Source: Sphingomonas sp. FARSPH (lineage in GTDB: Bacteria; Pseudomonadota; Alphaproteobacteria; Sphingomonadales; Sphingomonadaceae). Taken from it: DNA of 64,000 bases. Shown piece after piece: positions 45,818-55,256 of the stretch; the stretch's first letter is position 1, and each line of letters starts with the position of its first letter. The notes below the pieces were generated by a model that had not been told where the DNA came from, did not search any database, and saw only the letters and a list, made by a program, of their open reading frames with translations. Position numbers and translations under genes: made by a program. The DNA lies in contig NZ_CP029986.1 in the NCBI RefSeq assembly GCF_003355005.1, positions 201,222 to 265,221 on the forward strand. The letters run 5' to 3'.

Positions 45818-46025
45818 AGAGCGCGATCGCCAGAGACATGCAGAAGATCGAGAGCCAGATCACGATCTGGCCGAAGATGTGGAGGACGAGCCCCATCCAG
45901 CCGTAGCGACGGCGAAGCGCGATCCCGCTCGCGACCGCGACGAAGAACGCGATGGTGACGGGCATCGAGATCGACGGCGAACGCTTCAGGCTCGCCTCGA
46001 CGATCGGCACGAGACCGACCGCCAT
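45804..46025 (-). CDS. Small two-helix membrane protein at the transposon boundary
   Basis: A 73-residue frame with two hydrophobic segments (MPVTIAFFVAVASGIAL; MGLVLHIFGQIVIWLSIFCM) separated by RRRYGWMG. Its first ATG lies just 4 bases outside the Tn3-family inverted repeat, so the original N-terminus and promoter may have been lost to the insertion; the MAVGLVPIVEASLKRSPS start may be an internal Met. Function unknown. Confidence 0.55.
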   Translation of the reverse strand: MAVGLVPIVEASLKRSPSISMPVTIAFFVAVASGIALRRRYGWMGLVLHIFGQIVIWLSIFCMSLAIALYATG

Positions 46026-46028
46026 CAC

Positions 46029-46066
46029 GGCCCCTGTACATTGTTCGGACACAGATTCACGGTAGC
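46029..46066 (+). repeat. Tn3-family left terminal inverted repeat (38 bp)
   Basis: It starts GGCCCCTGTACATTGTTC and ends TCACGGTAGC. The stop codon of tnpA lies inside it (46057-46059), as in many Tn3 elements. It differs from the right repeat at two positions. Confidence 0.88.
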
Positions 46067-49008
46067 GGTTTGACGAGCAGCGGCATGAGGCCGTTAGCGT
46101 CGAGATCGAGGCGATCGGACCAGACATAATCGCCAGTGAGATTGATGCGGTCCCATCCAAGCGGCGAAAGCCGAGTCAGCATAGTGGGATCGATCGGCGT
46201 GCCGCGACGGCGCATTTCTTCAATCGCGCTGCCGAGATATCGGCAGTTGAACAGTATGATCGCAGCGGTGACGAGGTTGAGCGCAGCAGCCCGAGTTTGC
46301 TGGTTTTCCAAGCCACGATCACGAAAACGGCCGAGTCGGTGGAAAGCGACTGCCCGGGCCAGACTGTTGCGCGCCTCGCCCTTGTTCAATTCGGCGGTAA
46401 CGGTGCGGCGCAGAGCCGGATCGTCGAACCAGCGCAGCGTGAACAGCGTGCGCTCAATCCGCCCGACCTCGCGCAGTGCCGCGGCAAGGCTGTTCTGCTG
46501 GCGGTAGGCGGACAGCTTCTTCAAGATCAAGGATGGCGTGACGGTGCGGTCACGCATCGCTCCGATGACACGTTCGATATCCGGCCAGTGGTTGACGATC
46601 AGGTCCGGGTTGAGCCTGTGACCGAACAGCGATGCGAGCCTGCCATAACGCTTCGGGGGTTCGAAGGCGTAAAGGCGCCGATCTGACAAACGGGGAATGC
46701 GCGGCTCGAAATCGAGCCCGAGCAGATGCATCGTCGCGAACACGATATCGGAAACGCCGCCCCCATCGACGTGCAGCGCGGTTAGATCAGCGTTGCTATC
46801 GTGGCCGAGAATGCCGTCGAGCGCATGGATAGCTTCCCCTGCCGTACCGGCGATCACAGTCTGGTGAAGTGGCGCGTACCGATCGGTGATGGTGGTGTAG
46901 ATCTTGACCACCGGGTCGCGACCATAATGCGCATTGACCGCTCCGCCGGCTTCACCCGGGCCGCCTAGGTAAAAGGCCTGACCATCTGCCGACGCCCGGT
47001 GCCCCTGCCCGAACCATGCGGCGATCGGTTCGGCGTGGATGGCATCGGTCAGACAGGCGAGCGCTGCTCGAAAGGTTTCCTCGCGCATGTGCCATGTCTG
47101 CATGCGCAGCAGCGCCCGGCGTGACCCTGCGCCGCATACCTCGGCCATGCGCGACAACCCGAGATTGGTCGCCTCGGCAATTAGGGTGGCGAGGAAGGCG
47201 CGCTCGTCAGCAGGCGGCAGCCCGGTTGAAACGTGACCGAAATGCCGGGTGAAGCCGGTCCAGTGTTCGACCTGGGACAGCACGTCGGTGATACGGGTAG
47301 CAGGCAGCATACCGTAACAGGCGAGCGTCAGGTGCCGCCCTTCATCTTGCCTGCCGTCATCATCCTTCTGCTCTTTGGGAAAGCGTAATCTCTCCCCGGC
47401 GAATAGGGCGGCATCACGCCCGTCCAGATTGCGGGCAACGCCGCGCAAGGCGCTGTCGAGTTGCTCAGCGCGCTGATCGAGCCATGCATGTGGGTCGCCG
47501 AGTGAGAACGGCGGTTGGACTGTTGCGCCTGGCGATGGCGCAAGCAGCACGTCCAATGACCGATGCATCCGCGACGTCGGCACCCAGATATCACCCGATG
47601 CCAGCGCATTGGCGAGCGCGCCGTAAGTCGCCATCTCCCAATGCGTCCGGTCGATCTTTCCTGCGACCACGACATGGCGTTGCCAGCGCCGCTCGACATG
47701 ACCGAGCGGAACGTCGGCGGGAAGGGGTTTGCGCCAGTCGCCATCGAGATCCGACAGGACCATCATCGCATTGCGCAATGTCGCGGTGCCGGCCCGGCCG
47801 TAGAAATCGAGCGCTTGCAGAAACTGTGGTCCTGCCCGCTTGAAGGTTCGGTACTCGGCTGCAACCTCACTCAGCACATCATCCCTGTGAGGTGCGGCGG
47901 TACGACGGATGATCGCCGCATCCGCATCGAGCATTTCTAGAGGCATGATATCCCTGATGGCAGCGCCGATATCTTCACCAGCGCGTGCTGCTCGGCTGAT
48001 CGTTTCCAGCACCATGGCGATGCGCATCAGCCGGTCGCGTCCCTCGCGTCCCGAAACCGCGACCCGCTGTTCCAGGCGTTTGCGCGCACGAAGGTGAGCG
48101 CGTCCCATCAAGGCGCCGAACATGGAGATCGCCGCGTCGGTAAGCGTGGCCTCCAACTCGCGCAGCGTGGCCAGCAGGATGACCCGCCTGCGGGCAGATC
48201 GCATCTGTTGGAAAGCCTGGGCGGTATAGCGCACACCTTCGCGAGCGAATTGCGTCAGGCGTGGTTCGTGCCGGGGATCGATTGGAACACGGGAAATGCC
48301 GGTCCAGCGGATCAGTGCGATCTTCTCGAGGATTTCGGCGAGCGAGGCAGACGCGACGCGAGGCTCCGGTTCGCGCAGCCAGGAAAAGCGGCTTTGTCGG
48401 TCGTGCACCTTGTCGTCCACCAGCGTGTCGAGACGCTGACGCATCTCTGTATCGAGCGTGTCGTCGACCGCGTCGACCAGATCGGTTTCCGCCCGAAGCA
48501 TCGCCTCGGCTGCCATACGCTCCACAACGCTGATACCGGGAATGACGACGCGCCGGGTGCGTAGTTCGCCCAGCAGTCGGTCTAGCAGAATGCACCCGTC
48601 AACGAAGGGCATGGCTTCGATCGCCAGCCACGCGGTCATCGAAGTGCGAACTGGCTGGCTCAGATCGGTAAAACCAAACCGGGCTTTGATGGCGGCAAGC
48701 TGATCGTAGCGGGTCGGTGTACGCCGCGCGAAGTCGGCGATGACGCCCGCATCAACCCCAACCTGGTCGGCGATATGGTCGAGCATGATCGCCGGCAACA
48801 GCTCGCCGGTGCGCAGATGTCGTCCAGGATAGCGCAGACAGCAGAGTTGCAGGGCATAGCTCAGCCGGGTCGCTGGAGTTCGCGCGATACCGATCGCGAC
48901 CAAGTCTTCGGCATCGAGAGCATGATGTCGCACCACCATCGTCTCGGTATCAGGCAGCGCCAGCAGTGCGGCGCGCTGCCGCTCGGTCATTGGAATGCGA
49001 GCAGGCAC
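46057..49008 (-). CDS. tnpA: Tn3-family transposase TnpA
   Basis: A 983-residue transposase, the normal size for Tn3. The N-terminal DUF4158 region (RIPMTERQRAALLALPDTET) is followed by the DDE core: HVDGGGVSDIVFATMHLLGL, LDFEPRIPRLSDRRLYAF, and LGRIERTLF with NKGEARNSLARAVAFHRLGR (catalytic Glu region), then AALNLVTAAIILFNCRYLGS. It starts at GTG 49008 or ATG 48990. No frameshift is seen, so it may be functional. Similarity to a named subgroup cannot be judged here. Confidence 0.95.
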   Translation of the reverse strand: MPARIPMTERQRAALLALPDTETMVVRHHALDAEDLVAIGIARTPATRLSYALQLCCLRYPGRHLRTGELLPAIMLDHIADQVGVDAGVIADFARRTPTRYDQLAAIKARFGFTDLSQPVRTSMTAWLAIEAMPFVDGCILLDRLLGELRTRRVVIPGISVVERMAAEAMLRAETDLVDAVDDTLDTEMRQRLDTLVDDKVHDRQSRFSWLREPEPRVASASLAEILEKIALIRWTGISRVPIDPRHEPRLTQFAREGVRYTAQAFQQMRSARRRVILLATLRELEATLTDAAISMFGALMGRAHLRARKRLEQRVAVSGREGRDRLMRIAMVLETISRAARAGEDIGAAIRDIMPLEMLDADAAIIRRTAAPHRDDVLSEVAAEYRTFKRAGPQFLQALDFYGRAGTATLRNAMMVLSDLDGDWRKPLPADVPLGHVERRWQRHVVVAGKIDRTHWEMATYGALANALASGDIWVPTSRMHRSLDVLLAPSPGATVQPPFSLGDPHAWLDQRAEQLDSALRGVARNLDGRDAALFAGERLRFPKEQKDDDGRQDEGRHLTLACYGMLPATRITDVLSQVEHWTGFTRHFGHVSTGLPPADERAFLATLIAEATNLGLSRMAEVCGAGSRRALLRMQTWHMREETFRAALACLTDAIHAEPIAAWFGQGHRASADGQAFYLGGPGEAGGAVNAHYGRDPVVKIYTTITDRYAPLHQTVIAGTAGEAIHALDGILGHDSNADLTALHVDGGGVSDIVFATMHLLGLDFEPRIPRLSDRRLYAFEPPKRYGRLASLFGHRLNPDLIVNHWPDIERVIGAMRDRTVTPSLILKKLSAYRQQNSLAAALREVGRIERTLFTLRWFDDPALRRTVTAELNKGEARNSLARAVAFHRLGRFRDRGLENQQTRAAALNLVTAAIILFNCRYLGSAIEEMRRRGTPIDPTMLTRLSPLGWDRINLTGDYVWSDRLDLDANGLMPLLVKPLP

Positions 49009-49136
49009 GTTTGATCCTCCAAAAACCTCTTGCCTTTTGCTCGCTTAATGAAAGAGGATTGTGAAAGGCGGAAGGCGGCGGGAATCCGTGCATGCTGTTT
49101 CTGCCTCCGGATACGGCCGTTTGTGAAAGACTCAGG

Positions 49137-49733
49137 ATGACCCGCGAACCCTATCTGATCGGCTATGCCCGTGTGTCGAAGGGCGACGACCAATCGAATG
49201 CGGCTCAGCGCCACGCACTCGATGCGGCGGGCTGCAGGCGAGTATTCGAGGAGACCGCCAGCGGCGGTCGATGGGACCGACCTAGGCTTCTGGAGATGAT
49301 CGGCCAGCTGCGCGAGGGCGACGTGGTCGTCGTCTGGAAGCTCGACCGGTTGTCGCGCAGCCTGAAGGATATGCTGCACATCATGGAGCGGATCGAGCTG
49401 GCAGGTGCAGGCTTCCGCTCGTTGACCGAAGCAATTGACACGACCACGGCCGCGGGGCGCATGATGATGCAAATGATTGGCAGCTTTGCCGAGTTTGAAC
49501 GCGCAATGATCCGCGAGCGCACTAGCGCCGGCCTCGCCCAAGCCCGTGCAGAGGGACGGATTGGCGGGCGCCGGCGCAAGCTCGCGGAGAAGCAGCGTCG
49601 TGAAATTGCTGAATCCGTCGTCTCCGGACGTAAGTCAGGTGCCGAAATGGCCCGCCTTTATGGTGTCAGCGAACCTACCGTTTCGCGCATCGTGGCCGCA
49701 CATCGGCAAAGCATAGAAGTCACAGCGGCGTAG
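49137..49733 (+). CDS. tnpR: Tn3-family serine resolvase TnpR
   Basis: A 198-residue resolvase. The N-terminus (YLIGYARVSKGDDQSNAAQR) contains the catalytic Ser in ARVS; VVVWKLDRLSRSLKDMLHIM, GSFAEFERAMIRERTSAGLA and the C-terminal helix-turn-helix (SGAEMARLYGVSEPTVSRIV) follow. It is divergent from tnpA across 128 bp, where the res site is expected although no clear repeat was recognised. The ATG at 49137 gives the usual length. Confidence 0.93.
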   Translation: MTREPYLIGYARVSKGDDQSNAAQRHALDAAGCRRVFEETASGGRWDRPRLLEMIGQLREGDVVVVWKLDRLSRSLKDMLHIMERIELAGAGFRSLTEAIDTTTAAGRMMMQMIGSFAEFERAMIRERTSAGLAQARAEGRIGGRRRKLAEKQRREIAESVVSGRKSGAEMARLYGVSEPTVSRIVAAHRQSIEVTAA

Positions 49734-49828
49734 GTGTTCCCGGACAGCGATGAATCGTTATCCGACCTTTTAAGCGATGCCTACAGCCGGCATTACGCGG
49801 TGTTACAACCGTACAGCTATTTACCCGC

Positions 49829-49857
49829 CGTCTCACGAAAGAGCCGAGTTTGAGACG
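49829..49857. promoter_or_regulatory. Inverted repeat upstream of the carbonic anhydrase
   Basis: CGTCTCA (49829-49835) and TGAGACG (49851-49857) form perfect 7-bp arms 15 bases apart, about 105 bases before the carbonic anhydrase start. It could be an operator. No regulator can be assigned, and it differs from the MarR palindromes. Confidence 0.3.
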
Positions 49858-49961
49858 TTACATGGACCGCAGTGGGGGACGACATTCTTCGTGGAAGATG
49901 ATCCACGGGGTCGCAGATCGCCACGGCATAAACTATCCATCAATTTAGGAGATTTTACCAT

Positions 49962-50585
49962 ATGACCCCAACCGAAGCACTGGCGCGCCTACGGGATGGA
50001 AATCGCGCATTCCTGAACGACGAGCCGCTTCAGCCGTCACTCGATCGAGAGAGCCGCTTAGCCCTGGCCGGAGGGCAGAAGCCGTTCGCAGCGTATGTCA
50101 GCTGCTCCGACAGCCGAGTGCCTCCCGAGTTGCTGTTCGGGCGGGGATTGGGTGAGCTGTTCATCGTCCGTAACGCCGGTAACACGCTTGACGTCGCCGC
50201 GATGGGCAGCCTGGAGTTCGCGGTCAGCGTGCTGGGCGTGCCGCTTATCGTCGTCATGGGCCATGAAGGCTGTGGTGCGGTTAACGCTGCGATGTCGGTG
50301 GTGAACAAGGGAGCGCGCTTCCCCGGCAACATCGGTAAGATGGTTGAGCCGATTATTCCCGCGGTGCTAGAGGCCGCCCGGCTCGATGATGCCACGCTCG
50401 AAGGAGCCGTTCGCCAGAACGTCGCTCACGCGGTGCGCGAATTGCGAGAAGACTCCGCGCCAACCTTGATAGAGGCGCAGGCCAGCGGCAGGCTGCTTGT
50501 CGTGGGAGCCTATTATGCGCTGGGCACCGGTGAAGTAGATTTTTTTGATACCGGTGCTGGCTCGAGTGCATTCAAGACTTCCTAG
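49962..50585 (+). CDS. Beta-class carbonic anhydrase
   Basis: A 207-residue zinc enzyme interconverting CO2 and bicarbonate. Zinc ligands are seen in YVSCSDSRVPPELLF (Cys, with the Asp-Arg dyad) and VVMGHEGCGAVNAAM (His and Cys); RNAGNTLDVAAMGSLEFAV is also family-typical. It has a strong ribosome site (TTAGGAG). It faces the MFS gene and their ends overlap by 4 bases. It is the first cargo gene after tnpR and supports an inorganic-carbon or pH role for the transposon. Confidence 0.93.
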   Translation: MTPTEALARLRDGNRAFLNDEPLQPSLDRESRLALAGGQKPFAAYVSCSDSRVPPELLFGRGLGELFIVRNAGNTLDVAAMGSLEFAVSVLGVPLIVVMGHEGCGAVNAAMSVVNKGARFPGNIGKMVEPIIPAVLEAARLDDATLEGAVRQNVAHAVRELREDSAPTLIEAQASGRLLVVGAYYALGTGEVDFFDTGAGSSAFKTS

Positions 50586-52174
50586 CTCCTGGATATGGAG
50601 CCATGCCCGAAGGGCCCGCTGTCTACGTCCAGGTCGCGCAGGTCTGTTCCGCGAGTCTCACGACCAAAGCGAGCGATCAGTGCCAGCGCAAGAGTGGTAG
50701 GCAGCATAATCGCAATGGCTGCCGAACCCATGCTCGGCACCAGCGCGGTGATAGCGAGCCCTTGGGCACCCACTCCCCCGGCCTTGGTGCAGGCGGCCAC
50801 CCATCCTGTTGCTCTGCCCCGCACGTTCAGCGGGAAGCTTTCCGCCGCATAGGGTAGCAGGATGGCGAGAATGCCATTCGAACCTACAATGAGCAGGGAC
50901 ACTGGCAACACCGGGCTGCCACGTCCCGCGACCTCCAGGTGAACAACCAACCCCAGCCCCACCATAGTGATCGCGATCATCGTCACGAGAGACCACTTCG
51001 TGCTCCAACGACTATAGAGGAACGCGCATAGGAAGACCGTCGGGAAGGAGATGAGTGCCGACTTTGCCAGCAGGGTGCTGGCGACGGTAACCGAATAGCC
51101 CTTTTCCTGGAGGTCGCCCGGCAACCAAAGAAGCAGCCCGAAATTGATTAATCCCCAACACAACGCTGCCAAGCTCAGCGCCACAAGCTTGCTCCAGAGG
51201 TGGAATCCAGTGAGGTACCGGCGACTCGATCGCGGGGGCTGCGACGATGCGGTCACCTTCCGCGCAGTCGCGCCGAACCGTCGCATGACTGTCTCGGCTT
51301 CCGCTATTCGCCCGCGTGCGATCAAGAACTTAGCCGATTCAGGAATGAAGTTGCCGAGCACAACCAACAGCAGGCCGGTCGGCAGGTTGAGGAGAAACAG
51401 GATGCGCCAACTGAAGGTGCCCTGCCAAAGGGCTGATGCCCCACTTGCCGCGAAGTAACCGCCGACTGCACCCAGACCGCCGACCAGCACCAATGCCCAG
51501 CCCCGATGGCGGGTCGGCATCATCTCGGCCAGCAGAGCATAGGTCACCGGCAGCATGCCTCCAGCCGCGGCCCCCATCATGAAGCACATGCCGATATTCC
51601 AGGCTAGGCTAGGCATGGCGCCGCAAATAGCAGTGCCCACGAAGAACACGGCTGAAAGCAGGATGGTCGCCTTCCGCCCATAGATGTCGGCGAGGAATCC
51701 CCACACCACCGAGCCCACCACAGTTCCGACGAGCGCGAAGAAGGCGACGAGCGACGCGGTCGCTTTCGATACGCCGTACTCGCTGGTCATGCCGGGGATC
51801 GCGAACCCGAGTGCAGCGGGCTTCATCACGTCCACCACGAGCGCGATCACGAGGATGGCCATAAGGCCGAAATGGGCTGCGCCAAGCTGCGCATCTTCGG
51901 GCGCTGCGACGACGATGTCGGCGGTCGACGTGCGATGCGCGCTCAGGTTGCGAGGCAAAAGACCATAGGCCGCCACGAAAAGCCCCCCCACGATCAGAAC
52001 CATGCCCACGACCATCGAACTGGTCATCGGCATGCCGGCCAAATGATAGTGCATCTGTCGTCCCATCGCGAACATCGGCAGGTGCGTGCCTACCCCCGCC
52101 GTGACCGCCAAACATCCCAGCACAAAAGCCCAGATCGCCTGCCGGTCCGAGAGCGTGCTCCCCATGGTACTCAT
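50582..52174 (-). CDS. MFS transporter
   Basis: A 530-residue major-facilitator transporter with twelve core segments plus an N-terminal pair (AIWAFVLGCLAVTAGVGTHL; SMVVGMVLIVGGLFVAAYGL). Loop motifs include GFLADIYGRKATILLSAVFF and LAEMMPTRHRGWALVLVGGL, which resemble the SP/AAHS (sugar, aromatic acid) groups. The substrate is unknown; context with carbonic anhydrase, ClC and HPP suggests an anion. It is the last gene of a ClC-HPP-MFS run, and its start overlaps the HPP stop by 4 bases. Confidence 0.88.
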   Translation of the reverse strand: MSTMGSTLSDRQAIWAFVLGCLAVTAGVGTHLPMFAMGRQMHYHLAGMPMTSSMVVGMVLIVGGLFVAAYGLLPRNLSAHRTSTADIVVAAPEDAQLGAAHFGLMAILVIALVVDVMKPAALGFAIPGMTSEYGVSKATASLVAFFALVGTVVGSVVWGFLADIYGRKATILLSAVFFVGTAICGAMPSLAWNIGMCFMMGAAAGGMLPVTYALLAEMMPTRHRGWALVLVGGLGAVGGYFAASGASALWQGTFSWRILFLLNLPTGLLLVVLGNFIPESAKFLIARGRIAEAETVMRRFGATARKVTASSQPPRSSRRYLTGFHLWSKLVALSLAALCWGLINFGLLLWLPGDLQEKGYSVTVASTLLAKSALISFPTVFLCAFLYSRWSTKWSLVTMIAITMVGLGLVVHLEVAGRGSPVLPVSLLIVGSNGILAILLPYAAESFPLNVRGRATGWVAACTKAGGVGAQGLAITALVPSMGSAAIAIMLPTTLALALIARFGRETRGTDLRDLDVDSGPFGHGSISRS

Positions 52175-52885
52175 CCGATTGTCCCCTTTGTCCCGGTTGG
52201 CCTCGCCGCGCGCATGGACGCGTGGAACTCAACGCGTCGAAACAGCAGGTCAAGATCTTCCCGGCTCACATCGAAGGTTTCTCCGAGGTCTGTGAGCGCA
52301 CGGTCGATGTCTGCGGGATGCGGTATGCCCAATTCGGACTTCGCAAGTTCGTTACCTACGATCGGAATAGGGCGGTGCGGATACGAATGGCCCGAAGCCC
52401 TGTGGAACGCGATGCCAGTCAGGATCAGAATAAGCGAGTTGATCCCCACCGGCACAAACGGGAACGCGTAACCGGCGCCCAGCACCGCAGGGCCTCCGAT
52501 CACGGCCGTCAGCGCGGCAGCCCCACCGGGCGGGTGCAGACAGCGGAGCAGCGACATTGCGAGGATCGCCCCGCCCGGCAACGCCAACCGCCAGATAGGG
52601 TATGGGCACGAACCGGGCCGCTGTTACGCCGACCAGCGTCGAGACGACGTTACCACCCACTACCGACCAGGGTTGGGCCAATGGACTCGCCGGCACGGCG
52701 AAGACCAGCACCGCGGACGCGCCGATTGGGGCCACCAGCAACGGGAGCGGTATCCATCCGTGCAGGGCCACCGCGCTCACCAAGCTCGTCAGCGTAACGC
52801 CGATCACCGCGCCGACGCACGCGAGAAGCCGGTCACGCAGGGTCGCACCAGCGAGGATGGGCACAAAAGGCAGCGCTAGCTTCAT
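52171..52885 (-). pseudogene. HPP-family membrane protein with a frameshift
   Basis: The 5' part in one frame (from 52885) encodes MKLALPFVPILAGATLRDRL, then GWIPLPLLVAPIGASAVLVF and ARFVPIPYLAV. The 3' part in another frame continues ALPGGAILAMSLLRCLHPPG, then GAAALTAVIGG, the family's HPP motif. The shift lies near 52584-52590, where one extra G in a GG run (minus strand) would explain it. HPP proteins are four-helix membrane proteins; a plant relative transports nitrite. A C-terminal extension follows (HPADIDRALTDLGETFDVSR). It is 60 bases downstream of the ClC gene. A sequencing error is possible. Confidence 0.75.
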
Positions 52886-52945
52886 ATTTTCAGATCACCT
52901 ATCTGGACGATCAGACGTCGATGGGGACGTGGATGACCGGTCATG

Positions 52946-54697
52946 CTAGGTTCGGTCGACCTCTGCGCGCTTGCGGGCGCTCCGGACCTTGAGCAGGTCA
53001 TGGCGCGAGAGAATGCCGAGAACCCGATTGGTGCCCACCTCGACAATGGGAATGCGCCCGACCCCGCTCTCGACCATCAAATCGGCAACTTCGCCGATCG
53101 GCGAGTGTAGGTAAGCGATCTGCTGCGACGAGTCGGATAGCGCTTCAGCAAGCGACGTATCCGGCAGTTCACCTTCTACCTGCCAACGCAGAGCATCGGA
53201 CCTGGACACCATCGCAACCAGTCGTCCACCTTCGTCCACCACGGGATATGTTCGGTGCGTCGCGCCGTCCCCGAAATAGGCCACGGCATCCTTGATCGAC
53301 ATCGCCCCCGACAGAACGGTGGGATCGGGTGTCATCACCTGCTCCGCTTGCAGGAACTCGTGCGGATCGATCGTATATTCCTGGAGAATGTGGCGGCCGC
53401 GCCGAGCGATCTTCTCGGTGAGGATCGACCGGCGCATGATCAGGACGCTGATCGCATAGGCTCCGGTCGCAGCGGCGATCGTCGCCGGCAAGGCGTCGAA
53501 ATGGCCAGTCAGCTCGACCGCGAACAGCGCGCCGGTTAGTGGTGCACGCATGGCACCGCTCATCATCCCCGCCATGCCTACCATTGCCCAGAACCCTACC
53601 GACCCGGGCAGGAACTGCCCAAGCAGGGCACCCAGGGCGCCGCCCATGATCAGCAAGGGCGCAAGAACGCCGCCCGACGTTCCCGAACCCAGAGCGACTA
53701 GCCACACGATCGCCTTCACGACCAGCAGTGCCAGGATGACCCGCACCGCCAATGATCCGTCGAGCAGTGCCTGGATGTTTGAATAGCCCGCGCCAAGGAC
53801 GCGGGCGTCGATCAGGCCCCCGATCCCGACGACGATACCGCCCAGCGCCGGCCACCACATCCAATGCACGGGCAGCCGGTGGAACGCGTCCTCGATGCGG
53901 TAGAGTAGCGCGGATAGCAGAGCCGCCTCTAGCCCGACCAGGACACCCATGCCCAGTGCCAGGCCTCCGGTCGGCCACCACGCCTGCACGGGTGCTGCCA
54001 CGAACGGAAAGAGCGGTGCGGCCCCCAGCAGCATGGGCCGCCAAGCAAATGCCACCAGCGTTCCGATGACCACGGGAACGAAGCTACGGGGCTTCCACTC
54101 GAATAGGAGGACCTCGATCGCCAGCAGGATCGCGGCGATCGGCGTACCGAATATGCCGGTCATGCCGGCCGCAGCACCGGCAACCAGCAGGGTCTTCCGC
54201 TCGGCCGCGCTCAGATGAAAGCATTGAGCGAAGAGCGATCCGATTGCACCCCCGGTCATGATGATCGGACCTTCCGCTCCGAACGGACCCCCGCTGCCGA
54301 TCGAAATCGCCGAGGACAATGGCTTGAGGATCGCGACCTTGAGCGACAGACGGCTTTCACCGTAAAGAATGGCCTCGATCGCCTCCGGGATCCCGTGCCC
54401 CTTGATCTTTTCCGAGCCGAAGCGCGCCATCAGGCCGATCAGCAGACTACCGATAACCGGTATCGCGACGACCGCCAGGCCGGCATGCGCGTTCACGATT
54501 TCAGCGGGTGCGGCCGATATCCTGCCGAACCAGAAGAGGTTGGTGGCGAGCGCGATGAGCTTCAGAAGAACCCAGGCTCCGAACGCAGCGCCGGTGCCGA
54601 CAACGACAGCCGCTCCGGCGAGCATGATCATGCGCCGGTCGGCGCTATGATCGGCAAGCCGCTTGGGTTTTGGAATATTGATTGTGGAAGCCGTCAT
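52946..54697 (-). CDS. ClC-family chloride channel/antiporter with CBS domains
   Basis: A 583-residue ClC protein. Selectivity-filter motifs: KGHGIPEAIEAILYG (the usual GSGIP has His for Ser), GSGGPFGAEGPIIMTGG with the gating Glu in GAEGP, and GIFGTPIAAILLAIEVLLFE. The C-terminus has two CBS domains (VMTPDPTVLSGAMSIKDAVA; VADLMVESGVGRIPIVEVGT). It would move chloride or another anion, coupled to protons if the gating Glu works. ATG 54697 is chosen over 54754, which lies beyond the regulator palindrome. It is divergent from the MarR gene, with a 19-bp palindrome between. Confidence 0.92.
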   Translation of the reverse strand: MTASTINIPKPKRLADHSADRRMIMLAGAAVVVGTGAAFGAWVLLKLIALATNLFWFGRISAAPAEIVNAHAGLAVVAIPVIGSLLIGLMARFGSEKIKGHGIPEAIEAILYGESRLSLKVAILKPLSSAISIGSGGPFGAEGPIIMTGGAIGSLFAQCFHLSAAERKTLLVAGAAAGMTGIFGTPIAAILLAIEVLLFEWKPRSFVPVVIGTLVAFAWRPMLLGAAPLFPFVAAPVQAWWPTGGLALGMGVLVGLEAALLSALLYRIEDAFHRLPVHWMWWPALGGIVVGIGGLIDARVLGAGYSNIQALLDGSLAVRVILALLVVKAIVWLVALGSGTSGGVLAPLLIMGGALGALLGQFLPGSVGFWAMVGMAGMMSGAMRAPLTGALFAVELTGHFDALPATIAAATGAYAISVLIMRRSILTEKIARRGRHILQEYTIDPHEFLQAEQVMTPDPTVLSGAMSIKDAVAYFGDGATHRTYPVVDEGGRLVAMVSRSDALRWQVEGELPDTSLAEALSDSSQQIAYLHSPIGEVADLMVESGVGRIPIVEVGTNRVLGILSRHDLLKVRSARKRAEVDRT

Positions 54698-54729
54698 GCA
54701 CACTCGCCGGTTCAGGAACGGCAAACGTC

Positions 54730-54748
54730 TATATCGTGACACGATATA
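54730..54748. promoter_or_regulatory. MarR-type operator between the ClC and MarR genes
   Basis: A perfect 19-bp palindrome, TATATCGTGACACGATATA, lies 33 bases before the ClC start and 23 before the MarR start. Its core recurs at 55214-55230. A central odd base with arms ATATCGTG and CACGATAT fits a dimeric winged-helix regulator. MarR would repress itself and the ClC-HPP-MFS run from here; this is inference. Confidence 0.75.
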
Positions 54749-54771
54749 CTTCAACGCTTAGGATGTAATTG

Positions 54772-55182
54772 ATGATCGATCGGGATGAGCTGACTGACGC
54801 CGACTATGCCGCGCTCGCGGATTTTCGGTATGCGCTTCGGCAGTTTCTGGCGTTCAGCGAACGCGGCGCGGCAAGCTGCGGTCTGACGCCTCAGCAACAC
54901 CAGGCGCTGCTCGCCATCCGGGGGGCTGCGCACGCGAACGTCAGCGTCGGCTACGTCGCCGAGCGTCTGGCCTTGAAGCCGCATAGCGCGACCGGGCTGG
55001 TAGATCGTCTGGAGACGCTTGGCCTGGTCACACGTCGGTCATCCCCCGACGACGGCCGACAGGCCTTGCTCGCACTGACGCAGAAGGCTCAAACGCTCTT
55101 GCGGGAGCTATCGGAGACGCATCGCGAAGAGATCGTGCGACTTCGGCCCATGCTGACTGAACTGCTCGCACGCGTGGATTAA
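54772..55182 (+). CDS. MarR-family transcriptional regulator
   Basis: A 136-residue winged-helix dimer: ALADFRYALRQFLAFSERGA, CGLTPQQHQALLAIRGAAHA, VGYVAERLALKPHSATGLVD and LVTRRSSPDDGRQALLALT (wing). Family members lose DNA binding on ligand binding. A TTG three bases upstream is in frame, but ATG 54772 is preferred. The 19-bp palindrome 23 bases upstream and a matching site before the next gene make local control very likely. Confidence 0.93.
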   Translation: MIDRDELTDADYAALADFRYALRQFLAFSERGAASCGLTPQQHQALLAIRGAAHANVSVGYVAERLALKPHSATGLVDRLETLGLVTRRSSPDDGRQALLALTQKAQTLLRELSETHREEIVRLRPMLTELLARVD

Positions 55183-55213
55183 TCCAATTTGCAAATCGCT
55201 CCAGTTGCGATAT

Positions 55214-55230
55214 GTATCGCAATACGATAT
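55214..55230. promoter_or_regulatory. Second MarR-type operator
   Basis: GTATCGCAATACGATAT matches the core of the first palindrome (54731-54747) at 13 of 17 positions, with the same centre and conserved TATCG/CGATA arms. It lies 26 bases before the start of the membrane-protein gene at 55257. A further GCGATA/TATCGC repeat overlaps it on the left. Confidence 0.65.
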
Positions 55231-55256
55231 ATATTGCGCATCAAGGAGTCGGCGAG

